Source of the DNA: Verrucomicrobiota bacterium
GTDB lineage: Bacteria > Verrucomicrobiota > Verrucomicrobiia > Opitutales > Intestinicryptomonadaceae
Length of the DNA stretch: 45,344 nt
Assembly (NCBI GenBank): GCA_023450935.1
Contig: JAEXGH010000010.1
Span: 1-45,344, forward strand
Direction of reading: 5' to 3'
Shown here: piece after piece, positions 33,653-42,006 of the stretch
How the letters are laid out: each line of letters starts with the position of its first letter
Position numbering within the stretch: position 1 is the first letter of the stretch
Notes under the pieces: generated by a model
What the model was told of the DNA's origin: nothing
What the model saw: the letters and a program-made list of their open reading frames with translations, nothing else
Databases searched by the model: none
Translations under genes and position numbers: made by a program

Positions 33653-33919
33653 GATGTAATTACCGTTTTGAAGTTCGCAATTGAAATTGCATTGCGCTTT
33701 CAAGTCAAGCCGATACCGCAAAAAGAGGAGGGTAGGCGGATTGGAAAATAAAAAATCCCCGCATAAATTCCAACGAAAACGCGGCTAGAAATTTTGGTAT
33801 TTATGGGTATTTTTCCGATTGTGGAAATAGTCGTTTTTACGCAAAAAAATGGCTTGAAAAAATCGGATTTTCGTCTGATTTTTCGTGGAACTTTTTGCAA
33901 TCCACCACTGCTTATTACA

Positions 33920-36187
33920 ATGAATATATCCTGTAATCCACTGATTGCCGACGCAAGTGCGGCGAACGTTTCAATAAACCCCGCGTTCTGGTTCGTTCCG
34001 GTCGCGTCGATAGTCGCGCTGTGCTTCGCGTTCCTTTTCTACAAGGGAATGAAACGCGAGGACGAAGGCACCGACATCATGAAAAAAATCGCAAGCCACG
34101 TCCGCGACGGCGCGATTGCGTATTTGGTTCAGCAATACAAAATAGTGGGTTTTGTTTTCTTCCTGCTGTTTTTGTTTTTCTCGTTTCTGGCCTACGGGTT
34201 GGGCGTGCAAAACGGCTGGGTTCCGTTCGCGTTCATAACGGGCGGATTCTTCTCTGGTTTGGCTGGATTCTTAGGAATGAAGACGGCGACATACGCGTCG
34301 AACAGGGCTGCTTTCGCGTCGAAAAATTCGCTCGACCATGGGCTGCGCGTAGCATTCCGTTCGGGCGCGGTTATGGGGCTTGTTGTTGTGGGTCTTGCGC
34401 TGCTCGACATTTCGGTATGGTTTTTCGTCCTCAACACGCTTATTGACGACGCCAGCCAAGCCCACAAGATGGTTGTTATTACAACCACGATGTTGACGTT
34501 TGGAATGGGCGCGTCGTTGCAGGCGTTGTTTGCGCGCGTAGGCGGCGGTATCTTCACCAAGGCAGCTGATGTCGGCGCGGACTTGGTCGGCAAGGTAGAG
34601 GCGGGCATTCCCGAAGACGACCCCCGCAATCCGGCGACAATCGCCGACAATGTCGGCGACAACGTCGGCGACGTTACGGGCATGGGCGCAGACCTCTACG
34701 AATCATACTGCGGCTCCATTTTGGCTACGGCGGCTCTGGGCGCGGCTGCTTATATGACTTCTCCCAAGGTCCAGATGAAGGCGGTACTTGCCCCGATGAT
34801 TATAGGCGCAATCGGTGTCGTGCTATCTATTATCGGCATTTATTTTGTGCGCGTCAAACCGGGAGCCGACAGCAGGCAGCTTCTTGGCGCGCTCAGCAGG
34901 GGCGTCAACATAAGTTCGCTCCTGATTGCAGTTGTTTCGGCTCTCGTTTTGTGGCTTTTGGAAATGCCGAACTGGCTCGGCAACTGGGGTTCTATTATCG
35001 TCGGGCTTTTCACGGGCGTATTCATTGGCAAGATTACCGAGTATTTTACCTCCGAGGCTTATTCGCCAACGCGCGCCATAGCCGAACAGTCAAAGACGGG
35101 ATCGGCCACAGTGATTATTGCGGGCATCGGCACGGGCATGGTTTCCACGTTCTATCCCGTCATTGCCATTGTAATCGGCACTGCGCTCGCCTACGGGTTC
35201 TCCGCGGGCGGCGACATTAACAATATGTCGGAGGGACTTTACGGCATAGGAATTGCCGCCGTAGGAATGCTTTCGACTCTCGGCATAACGCTCTCCACCG
35301 ACGCCTACGGCCCCATTGCCGACAACGCCGGAGGCAACGCCGAAATGGCGGGGCTTGGCAAGGAGGTTCGCCGCCGCACCGATATGCTCGACTCTCTCGG
35401 CAACACGACCGCCGCAACGGGCAAGGGCTTTGCAATCGGTTCTGCCGCGCTCACGGCATTGGCTTTATTGGCTTCGTATGTTGAGGAATTGCGCATAGGC
35501 TTGGTAAACGCTTCGGCTTCCTCATCGCCCTCGCGGGCTGTCGGCAAGGTTGTCGCGGAGTTTGAGAAAATAGGCGGCGTGGCAAACGCTTCGCTCGTCG
35601 ATTTTATGAACGTCTACGGCGTAAATTTGATGAACCCGAGAGTATTGCTTGGTATGTTCATCGGGGCGATGATGTCGTTCTTGTTCTGCGGGCTTACGAT
35701 GAACGCCGTTGGCCGCGCGGCAAACCAGATGGTCAACGAGGTTCGCCGCCAATTCCGCGAAAATCTCGGCATTATGCAGGGCACTTCCGACCCAGACTAT
35801 GCGCGCTGCGTTTCCATTTCCACAAAAGCCGCACAACGGGAAATGCTTTTCCCGTCGATTTTGGCGGTGGTTGCCCCCGTGCTTACGGGCTGGATTTTCG
35901 GCGTTGCGGGCGTCATGGGGCTGCTCTGCGGCTCGCTCTCTTCGGGCTTTGTTTTGGCGATATTTATGGCAAACAGCGGCGGTTCATGGGACAACGCCAA
36001 GAAATACATAGAGCAGGGCAATTTCGGCGGCAAGGGGTCCGACGCCCACAAGGCTGCGGTAATCGGCGACACTGTAGGCGATCCTTTCAAGGACACTTCC
36101 GGCCCTTCACTAAACATTCTCATCAAGCTAATGAGCATGGTTGCCATTGTTATGGCGGGCTTTACGATATCTTATTCCCTCTTCTAA
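33920..36187 (+). CDS. hppA: Membrane-bound ion-pumping pyrophosphatase
   Basis: A 755-residue integral membrane enzyme (about 16 helices) that hydrolyses PPi to pump H+ or Na+. The acidic PPi/Mg site is clear: KAADVGADLVGKVEAGIPED, DNVGDNVGDVTGMGADLYES and DAYGPIADNAGGNAEM, plus AVIGDTVGDPFKDTSGPSLN at the C-terminus. At about 494-503 the sequence is GNTTAATGKG: Ala498, where potassium-independent enzymes have Lys, predicts the potassium-dependent subfamily. Whether the pumped ion is H+ or Na+ cannot be decided by eye. A longer upstream frame would give an odd N-terminus; ATG 33920 is better. No Shine-Dalgarno. It complements the PPi-dependent phosphofructokinase in the same window. Confidence 0.96.
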   Translation: MNISCNPLIADASAANVSINPAFWFVPVASIVALCFAFLFYKGMKREDEGTDIMKKIASHVRDGAIAYLVQQYKIVGFVFFLLFLFFSFLAYGLGVQNGWVPFAFITGGFFSGLAGFLGMKTATYASNRAAFASKNSLDHGLRVAFRSGAVMGLVVVGLALLDISVWFFVLNTLIDDASQAHKMVVITTTMLTFGMGASLQALFARVGGGIFTKAADVGADLVGKVEAGIPEDDPRNPATIADNVGDNVGDVTGMGADLYESYCGSILATAALGAAAYMTSPKVQMKAVLAPMIIGAIGVVLSIIGIYFVRVKPGADSRQLLGALSRGVNISSLLIAVVSALVLWLLEMPNWLGNWGSIIVGLFTGVFIGKITEYFTSEAYSPTRAIAEQSKTGSATVIIAGIGTGMVSTFYPVIAIVIGTALAYGFSAGGDINNMSEGLYGIGIAAVGMLSTLGITLSTDAYGPIADNAGGNAEMAGLGKEVRRRTDMLDSLGNTTAATGKGFAIGSAALTALALLASYVEELRIGLVNASASSSPSRAVGKVVAEFEKIGGVANASLVDFMNVYGVNLMNPRVLLGMFIGAMMSFLFCGLTMNAVGRAANQMVNEVRRQFRENLGIMQGTSDPDYARCVSISTKAAQREMLFPSILAVVAPVLTGWIFGVAGVMGLLCGSLSSGFVLAIFMANSGGSWDNAKKYIEQGNFGGKGSDAHKAAVIGDTVGDPFKDTSGPSLNILIKLMSMVAIVMAGFTISYSLF

Positions 36188-36204
36188 ATATTTTATATGT
36201 TGGT

Positions 36205-36440
36205 AAGTGGCGGCGGATTGGCAAAGCCAATTCCCGCCTTTGCTCTTTTATTTAAGCGGGGCAAATATAAGTGGCGGTGGATTGGCAAAGCCAATTCCCG
36301 CCTTTACTCTTTCATTTAAGCGGGGCAAATATAAGTGGCGGCGGATTGGCAAAGTCAATTCCCGCCTTTGATCTTTTATTGAAGCGGGGCGAATATAAGT
36401 GGCGGCGGATTGGCAAAGTCAATTCCCGCCTTTGATCTTT
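36205..36440. repeat. 64-bp tandem repeat, about 3.7 copies
   Basis: Units begin at 36205, 36269, 36333 and 36397, with an exact 64-bp period and few substitutions; the last copy is partial. Each holds the hairpin GGATTGGC-aaa-GCCAATTCC inside GGCGG...CCCGCC, then a CTTT...TTTAAGCGGGGCAAATA spacer. Copies 3 and 4 read GTCAAT for GCCAAT, which keeps pairing by a G-U pair. It fills most of the 330-base gap between hppA and tpiA. No open frame. Confidence 0.9.
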
Positions 36441-36460
36441 ATGATTAGTCTAGGAAAAGC

Positions 36461-36493
36461 AAAAAAAACGGACTGGGTTCACTCTCCAGCCCG
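36461..36493 (-). terminator. Terminator of the pgk-tpiA unit
   Basis: Minus-strand stem CGGGCTGG/CCAGTCCG (one G-U pair) followed by eight T, 25 bases from the tpiA stop. Confidence 0.85.
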
Positions 36494-36517
36494 TTTTTGA
36501 ATTTTACTTGTATTTAA

Positions 36518-37282
36518 TTAGGCGTTTTGTGCCGCTTCGATGAGGGCTACAAAGCTATCGGGCTTGAGTGCCGCGCCGCCGATAAGTCCACCGTCGATAT
36601 CTTTCTGGGCGAGCAAATCCTTGGCATTTTCGGGCTTCATCGAACCGCCGTAGAGAATCTGCATTCCCTCCGCAACTTCGCTTCCGAAGAGGTTTGCGAG
36701 GATTTTGCGGATTTCGGCGTGGACTTCCTGCGCCATATCGGGAGTAGCCGTTTTGCCCGTGCCGATTGCCCATACGGGTTCGTAGGCTATAACAACGTTC
36801 TTGGCGTCTTCTTTGGAGATGTCGGCCAAGCCCTTGATTGTCTGTTCGGAAACGACGTCAATCGTTTTGCCGGCTTCGCGGTCTTCAAGCTTTTCACCGA
36901 CGCAGAGAATGGGCTTCATTCCGTTTGCCAGCACAACCTTTACCTTTTCGTTGATAAAGCAGTTGCATTCCTTGAAGTATTCGCGGCGTTCACTATGGCC
37001 GAGGATAACGTAGGCGCAGCCGAATTCCTTGAGCATATCGGCGGAGATTTCGCCAGTATATGCGCCGCTTGCCTTTGTATAGACGTTCTGTGCGCCGAGT
37101 TTGATTGTGGAACCGGCCAAAGCTTTACTTGCTGCGTCGAGAGCCGTGAACGTGGGGCAAACCGCCACGTCAACCTTCGACTGCGAACCCTGCTTTGCCT
37201 TGATTCCGTCGATAAGCGCGACGGCTTCCGCCGCCGTTTTGTTCATTTTCCAGTTTCCCGCGATAAAATATTTGCGCGACAT
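36518..37282 (-). CDS. tpiA: Triose-phosphate isomerase
   Basis: Interconverts dihydroxyacetone phosphate and glyceraldehyde 3-phosphate in the cytoplasm. The 254-residue protein has the catalytic set: Asn10 and Lys12 in AGNWKMN, the electrophilic His in VILGHSERREYF and the catalytic Glu in AYEPVWAIGTGKTA, plus the phosphate-binding ILYGGSMKPEN and GLIGGAALK. An AAAGGAT ribosome binding site precedes the ATG. It lies 31 bases behind pgk and is the last gene of the unit, with a strong terminator. Confidence 0.98.
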   Translation of the reverse strand: MSRKYFIAGNWKMNKTAAEAVALIDGIKAKQGSQSKVDVAVCPTFTALDAASKALAGSTIKLGAQNVYTKASGAYTGEISADMLKEFGCAYVILGHSERREYFKECNCFINEKVKVVLANGMKPILCVGEKLEDREAGKTIDVVSEQTIKGLADISKEDAKNVVIAYEPVWAIGTGKTATPDMAQEVHAEIRKILANLFGSEVAEGMQILYGGSMKPENAKDLLAQKDIDGGLIGGAALKPDSFVALIEAAQNA

Positions 37283-37313
37283 GATAATATCCTTTATTTG
37301 TTATTGATTGAAG

Positions 37314-38567
37314 TTATTTTGACTGAAGCGATACAACTCCGGGAAGCTCTTTGCCTTCGAGGAATTCCAGCGACGCTCCTCCGCCCGTGGAAACGTGCGA
37401 CATCTTGTCCGCCAAGCCGCTTTTGTTTACCGCGGCTACAGAGTCTCCGCCGCCGATAATCGAGATGCCGCCGTTGGCTTTCACCTGCGCTACCGCTTCG
37501 CAAATGCCGAACGTTCCCTTGCTGAACTTTTCCATTTCGAAACAGCCCATCGGACCGTTCCACACAACCGTTTTTGCGTTTTTGATTGCGTCGGAGAAAA
37601 GCGCGATTGATTTCGGGCCGATATCCAAGCCCATCCAGCCGTCGGGAAAATTGCCTTCAACAACCTGCGTGTTGGCGTTGGGGTCGAATTTGTCGGCAGC
37701 GATATTGTCTACGGGCAGGAGGAATTTCACGCCGCGTTCTTTGGCGGTTTCCATCATCTGTTTTGCGTATTCAATCTGGTCGTTTTCGCAGAGCGAGTTG
37801 CCGATGTTGTTGCCCAGAGCTTTCAGGAACGTGTATGCCATACCGCCGCCGATTATGAGCGTATCGACTTTCGTCAGGAGATTTTTTACCACCGCGAGCT
37901 TGTCGGACACTTTTGCTCCTCCGAGGATTGCCACGAACGGACGGACGGGGTTTTCCACTGCCGAACCGAGGTATTCAATTTCCTTTTCCATCAGGAAGCC
38001 CGCTACAGACGTTCCGATGTATTTTGTGATGACTGCCGTTGAAGCGTGCGCGCGGTGCGCCGTGCCGAAGGCGTCGTTGCAGAAAATGTCGCCGTATGAG
38101 GCAAGTTTCTTTGCAAGTTCCTTCTGCTTTTCTTTGAGGGCAGCCTTGCGGGCTTTGAAATCTTCGTCGCTTTCGCCGTCTTTTTGCTTGCACTTTGCCT
38201 GCTCTTCGACGTGGTAGCGCGTATTTTCAAGCATTACGATATCGCCGGGTTTCATTGCCGCAACTTCCTTGTCGGCGGCCGCGCAGTCGGGGACGAACAC
38301 TACGGGTTTTGCGAGCATCTTCGAGAGGTAGTCGGCCACGATTTTCATAGTGGTATCGGGCGTGATTCCCTTTTCGTCGGGACGACCCATATGCGACATC
38401 AAAACGAGGCTGCCGCCCTGTTCGAGCACATACTTGATTGAAGGCAACGCGCCCTTTATGCGGGTGTCGTCCTTAATAACGCCGTCCTTTACGGGAACGT
38501 TAAAGTCGACGCGCATTACGACCTTCTTGCCTTTTAAATCCACATCGCGGAGAGTTTTTTTGTCCAT
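37314..38567 (-). CDS. pgk: Phosphoglycerate kinase
   Basis: Makes ATP from 1,3-bisphosphoglycerate. The 417-residue protein shows VVMRVDFNVPVKDG, SLVLMSHMGRPDEKG, the domain-linking RPFVAILGGAKVSDKLAVV, and the nucleotide region VWNGPMGCFEMEKFSKGT and GGGDSVAAVNK. A short insertion of charged residues around SDEDFKARKAALKEKQKELA near residue 130-150 makes it slightly longer than usual (about 395). An AAGGATT ribosome binding site precedes the ATG, and a 24-bp near-palindrome lies about 27 bases upstream of the start. It is separated from the upstream glycosidase gene by a terminator and so has its own promoter with tpiA behind. Confidence 0.97.
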   Translation of the reverse strand: MDKKTLRDVDLKGKKVVMRVDFNVPVKDGVIKDDTRIKGALPSIKYVLEQGGSLVLMSHMGRPDEKGITPDTTMKIVADYLSKMLAKPVVFVPDCAAADKEVAAMKPGDIVMLENTRYHVEEQAKCKQKDGESDEDFKARKAALKEKQKELAKKLASYGDIFCNDAFGTAHRAHASTAVITKYIGTSVAGFLMEKEIEYLGSAVENPVRPFVAILGGAKVSDKLAVVKNLLTKVDTLIIGGGMAYTFLKALGNNIGNSLCENDQIEYAKQMMETAKERGVKFLLPVDNIAADKFDPNANTQVVEGNFPDGWMGLDIGPKSIALFSDAIKNAKTVVWNGPMGCFEMEKFSKGTFGICEAVAQVKANGGISIIGGGDSVAAVNKSGLADKMSHVSTGGGASLEFLEGKELPGVVSLQSK

Positions 38568-38593
38568 TGATAATCCTTAGTTTTTTGTTAAAA

Positions 38594-38617
38594 ATGTTCG
38601 GACAATTGTGCGGACAT
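38594..38617. promoter_or_regulatory. 24-bp near-palindrome upstream of pgk
   Basis: The 24 bases ATGTTCGG-ACAATTGT-GCGGACAT are symmetrical at 20 positions. The site lies between 27 and 50 bases from the pgk ATG, where a dimeric repressor could bind. No regulator for it is visible in the window, so an operator role is inference. Confidence 0.3.
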
Positions 38618-38650
38618 TTCGTTTTTTTGCAACAACTTTTTGCGTTGGGC

Positions 38651-38681
38651 AAAAAAACGGCGCGCCGTTGCCGGCACGCCG
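38651..38681 (-). terminator. Terminator between glycosidase paralogue 3 and pgk
   Basis: Minus-strand stem CGGCGTGCCG/CGGCGCGCCG (one wobble pair) with GCAA loop followed by TTTTTTT, 12 bases from the stop of the 38693 gene. Confidence 0.85.
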
Positions 38682-38692
38682 AATTTAGTTTG

Positions 38693-40495
38693 CTATATTT
38701 TGTTTTTAATCCAGTTCCCGATTTTTTGCCAGACAGAGGGATTATACAGGCGGAAGTTTTTGGGTTCCACCGTTTCGCCCTTGTAGACGAAAGGCTTGTC
38801 GGTGTAGTTGCAGACGGTTTGGCTTCCGTCTGAATAGGCCGTCATGAATACGCCTTCGGCAAGCTCTTTGTGGTCTTCAATAAATTCCCACTGTAAATGC
38901 TTTACGGGCTGGTAGATTTCATACATCTTTTTGACCGGTTCAAGCCCGTATTTTCTATAGTTGGTAAAATAGAAGCAGGGGCGTCCGCCGAATTCTATCA
39001 CTTTCAGCACGCGCGTATCGATGTCGGGCAGGAACGAAAATTCGTCTTTTGGCGAATGCGGGTATGTGGGATCGACAGTCCCCCAAAAAGGGTTGCTCAG
39101 GATTATTCCGTGGTAGGCAATCTGCCAGAACGGGACTAGTTTTGTAATCATTTCGTTTTTGCGCGGGGCGAATTTCGGGTAGGCTGAAACATAGAATGCA
39201 AAGTCCAAATATTCCGCGGCAAAGTCGAACGACGATTCGGAGCTGAAACCGCCGAAGCGTTTTTGGAAGGCTTTCATAACGGTTTTCCAGGCTTGGATTG
39301 TTTCCTCGCGCCCGCAGTAATGTTCTTTCGAGAAACAGATTTGCGGGGTGATGCAGGAGATGACATCGATATGGTGCAGGCCGTGGAACCCGAGGTTTTC
39401 GATTATATCCATATCCTCGCGCAGGCGGTATTTTACAATCTGTTTGGCGCAGGTTCGGTAGGAAATTCCGCCGCTCCAGAAACCGGTGTTATCGAGTTTC
39501 CCGTCTTCGCGGCGGCCTACGGCGCGCTCGTCCCAGTTGTTTGCAAGTTTGAAAAAGCAGGTGTAGTTTGTATGGCATGTTATTTGGTAGCCTGCGTCTT
39601 GGGCGGCTTTTACGGCTTCGCGCAATTTCGCCTCGCCGCCGAATATCGGTTCTACGGGCAGAAGTTGCGGCCAACAGCCGTCGTGCCCGCCTTTGTTCCA
39701 CCCTACGGTATGCACGTCAAGTTCTTCAATGCCGTTTTTCTTGAACCAATGAATATAGTTTTTCAGGTCTTCAAACGTGTTAAATATGCGGGGCTTGAGG
39801 TCGGTTTCGGGCGTAAGGTCTTTTTTTTGAAACGGTTTTACGCCGTGTTTTACGCGCACGAGCATTGTTTCCACTGTCTTTTTAACTTCCGGACGTTCCG
39901 CCGCGCGCTGGCGCAGGGTCGGGATTTTTTCAACCTCCAGTTTGTATTTGCGGTATCTTTTTGCCATATCCGCGTAGGTGGCGTTTTTCGGCATATCGTA
40001 GAAATCCACAATCAAATCTTTTTTGACCCAGCTGATATTTCCGGACTTGACGTAGATGCGCAAAGAGTAGTTTCCGTCTTTTGCGGTTGCGGCAATTCGG
40101 CAGTCGTAGGCGTCGGATTTTAACATTGCAAGGGCGGAGGTTTGCGGGGTTTTGATTCCGAACGCCGTCAGATGTTTGCCCGCTTCAAAACTGCCGTTGT
40201 CCATTTTGAATTCAATCAATTCAACGGGGGCGAACAAATACCAGCCTTCGTCCCCTTTTTTTGCGTTCCACTTGGGCGAGGTTATTCCCGTCAAGACAAG
40301 GTTGTTGTCTTTGTTCATATACTTTGCCGGAAGAACGAGACGTTTTGCTCCGTCGGGCATTCGCAAAAGTTCGATTTTGCTTTTTTCGATTCTATTTTTC
40401 TTGTAGGTCAATGTTAAATCGACAGATTCCGCAAACGCGCACGCCGCCAGCATTATTGCCGCAAAAGCGGGTATGATTTTCTTTAACAATTTCAT
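38693..40495 (-). CDS. Secreted putative glycoside hydrolase, GH101/DUF5696-related, paralogue 3
   Basis: A 600-residue exported protein with signal MKLLKKIIPAFAAIMLAACAFA; LAAC could be a lipobox, so it may be lipid-anchored. Closest in layout to paralogue 2: VGWNKGGHDGCWPQLLPVEP, LHHIDVISCITPQ, FGGFSSESSFDFAAEYLDFA and the C-terminal YSDGSQTVCNYTDKPFVYKG. Asp377 (HIDV) and Glu420 (SSES) keep the 43-residue spacing of the other two copies. The gene sits between gap and pgk with terminators on both sides, so it has been placed inside a glycolytic cluster without joining its operon. Substrate unknown. Confidence 0.62.
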   Translation of the reverse strand: MKLLKKIIPAFAAIMLAACAFAESVDLTLTYKKNRIEKSKIELLRMPDGAKRLVLPAKYMNKDNNLVLTGITSPKWNAKKGDEGWYLFAPVELIEFKMDNGSFEAGKHLTAFGIKTPQTSALAMLKSDAYDCRIAATAKDGNYSLRIYVKSGNISWVKKDLIVDFYDMPKNATYADMAKRYRKYKLEVEKIPTLRQRAAERPEVKKTVETMLVRVKHGVKPFQKKDLTPETDLKPRIFNTFEDLKNYIHWFKKNGIEELDVHTVGWNKGGHDGCWPQLLPVEPIFGGEAKLREAVKAAQDAGYQITCHTNYTCFFKLANNWDERAVGRREDGKLDNTGFWSGGISYRTCAKQIVKYRLREDMDIIENLGFHGLHHIDVISCITPQICFSKEHYCGREETIQAWKTVMKAFQKRFGGFSSESSFDFAAEYLDFAFYVSAYPKFAPRKNEMITKLVPFWQIAYHGIILSNPFWGTVDPTYPHSPKDEFSFLPDIDTRVLKVIEFGGRPCFYFTNYRKYGLEPVKKMYEIYQPVKHLQWEFIEDHKELAEGVFMTAYSDGSQTVCNYTDKPFVYKGETVEPKNFRLYNPSVWQKIGNWIKNKI

Positions 40496-40596
40496 ATTTC
40501 GTCCGTTTCTATACAGGTTATTTTTTCGCAGGATAGGGCAAGTGTAATGCGCCGCTTTTTGATGTCAACCAACTTCGGGGCGCGGAATAGTGGGGC

Positions 40597-40628
40597 GCAA
40601 AAAAAAAGAGGTTCAAGCGAACCTCTTT
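40597..40628 (-). terminator. Terminator of gap
   Basis: Perfect minus-strand stem AAAGAGGTTC/GAACCTCTTT (40605-40614/40619-40628) with a tetraloop and long T-run, 20 bases from the gap stop codon. Confidence 0.9.
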
Positions 40629-40648
40629 TCTTTGCAATGTAATTTAAC

Positions 40649-41665
40649 TTACTTGGCGATAACGCGAGCCATTTCCAAAACCTTGTTGGAATAGCCCCAT
40701 TCGTTGTCATACCAAGAGATAACCTTGACGAAAGTCGGGTCGAGCTGGATACCGGCTTTGGCGTCGAAGATTGAAGTCTTGGAGCAGTTGCGGAAGTCCG
40801 TGGAAACAACGGCGTCTTCCGTGTAGCCGAGGATACCCTTGAGTTCGCCTTCGGAGTATTTCTTCATAGCGGCGCAGATAGCGGCGTATGCGGCGTCCTT
40901 ATCGGCGGCGGGAGCTTTTTCGAGTTCGACAGTCAAGTCGACAACCGAAACGTCGGAAGCGGGGATACGCATCGACATACCCGTCAATTTGCCGTTGAGC
41001 TGGGGAAGAACCTTGCCGACAGCCTTTGCAGCACCCGTCGAGGACGGAATGATGTTTTCGAGGATACCGCGACCGCCGCGCCAATCCTTCTTGGAAGGGC
41101 CGTCAACAGTCTTCTGAGTAGCCGTAGCAGCGTGGACAGTCGTCATCAAGCCGCGCTTGATTCCGAATTCTGCGTCGAGAACTTTGCAGATGGGCGACAA
41201 GCAGTTTGTCGTGCAGGAAGCGTTCGAAATGATTTTCTGACCAGCGTAGGTCTTGTCGTTAACGCCGTATACGAACATCGGAGTTGCGTCCTTCGAGGGA
41301 GCCGACATAATGACTTTTTTCGCGCCCGCTGTGAGGTGTTTGCCCGCCGATTCTTCTGTGAGGAAGAAGCCCGTGGATTCTACAACGACGTCTGCGTCGA
41401 CTTCGTTCCACTTGAGGTTTGCGGGGTCCATTTCGGCAGTGAGGCGGATTTTGTTGCCGTTAACAACCATGTAGTTGCCTTCGACTTTAACGTCGCCGTT
41501 GAATCTTCCGTGAACCGAGTCATACTTGAGCATATAAGCCAAGTATTCGGGATCGAGAAGGTCGTTAATGCCGACGATCTGGATATCTTTCGAGAAGTTT
41601 TCTACGGCAGCGCGGAAAACCATGCGGCCGATACGTCCGAAACCATTGATACCTACTTTAATCAT
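40649..41665 (-). CDS. gap: Glyceraldehyde-3-phosphate dehydrogenase
   Basis: Oxidises and phosphorylates glyceraldehyde 3-phosphate with NAD in glycolysis. The 338-residue protein has the Rossmann opening VGINGFGRIGRMVFRA, the active-site SNASCTTNCLSP with Cys151, the following His in AATATQKT, and the C-terminal SWYDNEWGYSNKVLEM. An AAGGAAA ribosome binding site precedes the ATG, and a promoter-like pair lies about 50 bases upstream. Single-gene unit with terminator; pgk and tpiA follow after the inserted glycosidase gene. Confidence 0.98.
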   Translation of the reverse strand: MIKVGINGFGRIGRMVFRAAVENFSKDIQIVGINDLLDPEYLAYMLKYDSVHGRFNGDVKVEGNYMVVNGNKIRLTAEMDPANLKWNEVDADVVVESTGFFLTEESAGKHLTAGAKKVIMSAPSKDATPMFVYGVNDKTYAGQKIISNASCTTNCLSPICKVLDAEFGIKRGLMTTVHAATATQKTVDGPSKKDWRGGRGILENIIPSSTGAAKAVGKVLPQLNGKLTGMSMRIPASDVSVVDLTVELEKAPAADKDAAYAAICAAMKKYSEGELKGILGYTEDAVVSTDFRNCSKTSIFDAKAGIQLDPTFVKVISWYDNEWGYSNKVLEMARVIAK

Positions 41666-41713
41666 TTTATTTCCTTTTTACTTTATGGGTTTAGCAATAA
41701 AAATTAAAGTCGC

Positions 41714-41741
41714 ATTATTTGACGGATTTTTTTTCTTGCAA
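41714..41741 (-). promoter_or_regulatory. Sigma70-like promoter of gap
   Basis: On the minus strand TTGCAA (41741-41736), a 16-nt spacer and AATAAT (41719-41714) precede the gap ATG by about 50 bases. The same AATAAT box is seen in the candidate promoter at 6828-6856. Confidence 0.35.
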
Positions 41742-41886
41742 CACTTTTTTTGCTATTTTTCGAATTCAGGGGGAAAACATACAATTTTGAACGGAATAGC
41801 CTTTCGCGCGGGCGAATCGGCGGGCGTTGTCGGATACCTCCATTTTTGTGTTGAGAGTTTGTTTTTTTTAGGCAACATAGCCCGAT

Positions 41887-41997
41887 ATGCAAAAAAATAA
41901 GTTCAAAACCGACAAATTTTTCGTGTTTGTCTACATTTTGGCTGCGGTGCTTTTTGTTCTGCAATGCGCCATTGTCGTTTGGGGATTAACCTGTTAG
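41887..41997 (+). CDS. 36-residue single-helix membrane peptide, or severed N-terminus of the CPBP protein
   Basis: ATG at 41887 opens a 36-codon frame: a basic start MQKNKFKTDK followed by one hydrophobic helix (FFVFVYILAAVLFVLQCAIV) and VWGLTC, ending in TAG at 41995-41997. The frame continues without shift into the CPBP protease gene directly behind. It is therefore either a tiny membrane protein translationally coupled to the protease, or the first membrane helix of a single protease cut off by an amber codon. No ribosome binding site stands out. Confidence 0.45.
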   Translation: MQKNKFKTDKFFVFVYILAAVLFVLQCAIVVWGLTC

Positions 41998-42006
41998 TTG
42001 GCGCGT

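Noticed and set aside
36205..36440. Tandem repeat considered as a CRISPR array
   Set aside because: The whole 64-bp unit is repeated, including the spacer-like part, so there are no unique spacers; no cas genes are near.
41995..41997. Genome-wide recoding of TAG as an amino acid
   Set aside because: Several well-defined genes end with TAG right before terminators or neighbouring genes (stops at 4038, 7647, 9629, 22695, 29837), so TAG is a normal stop here.
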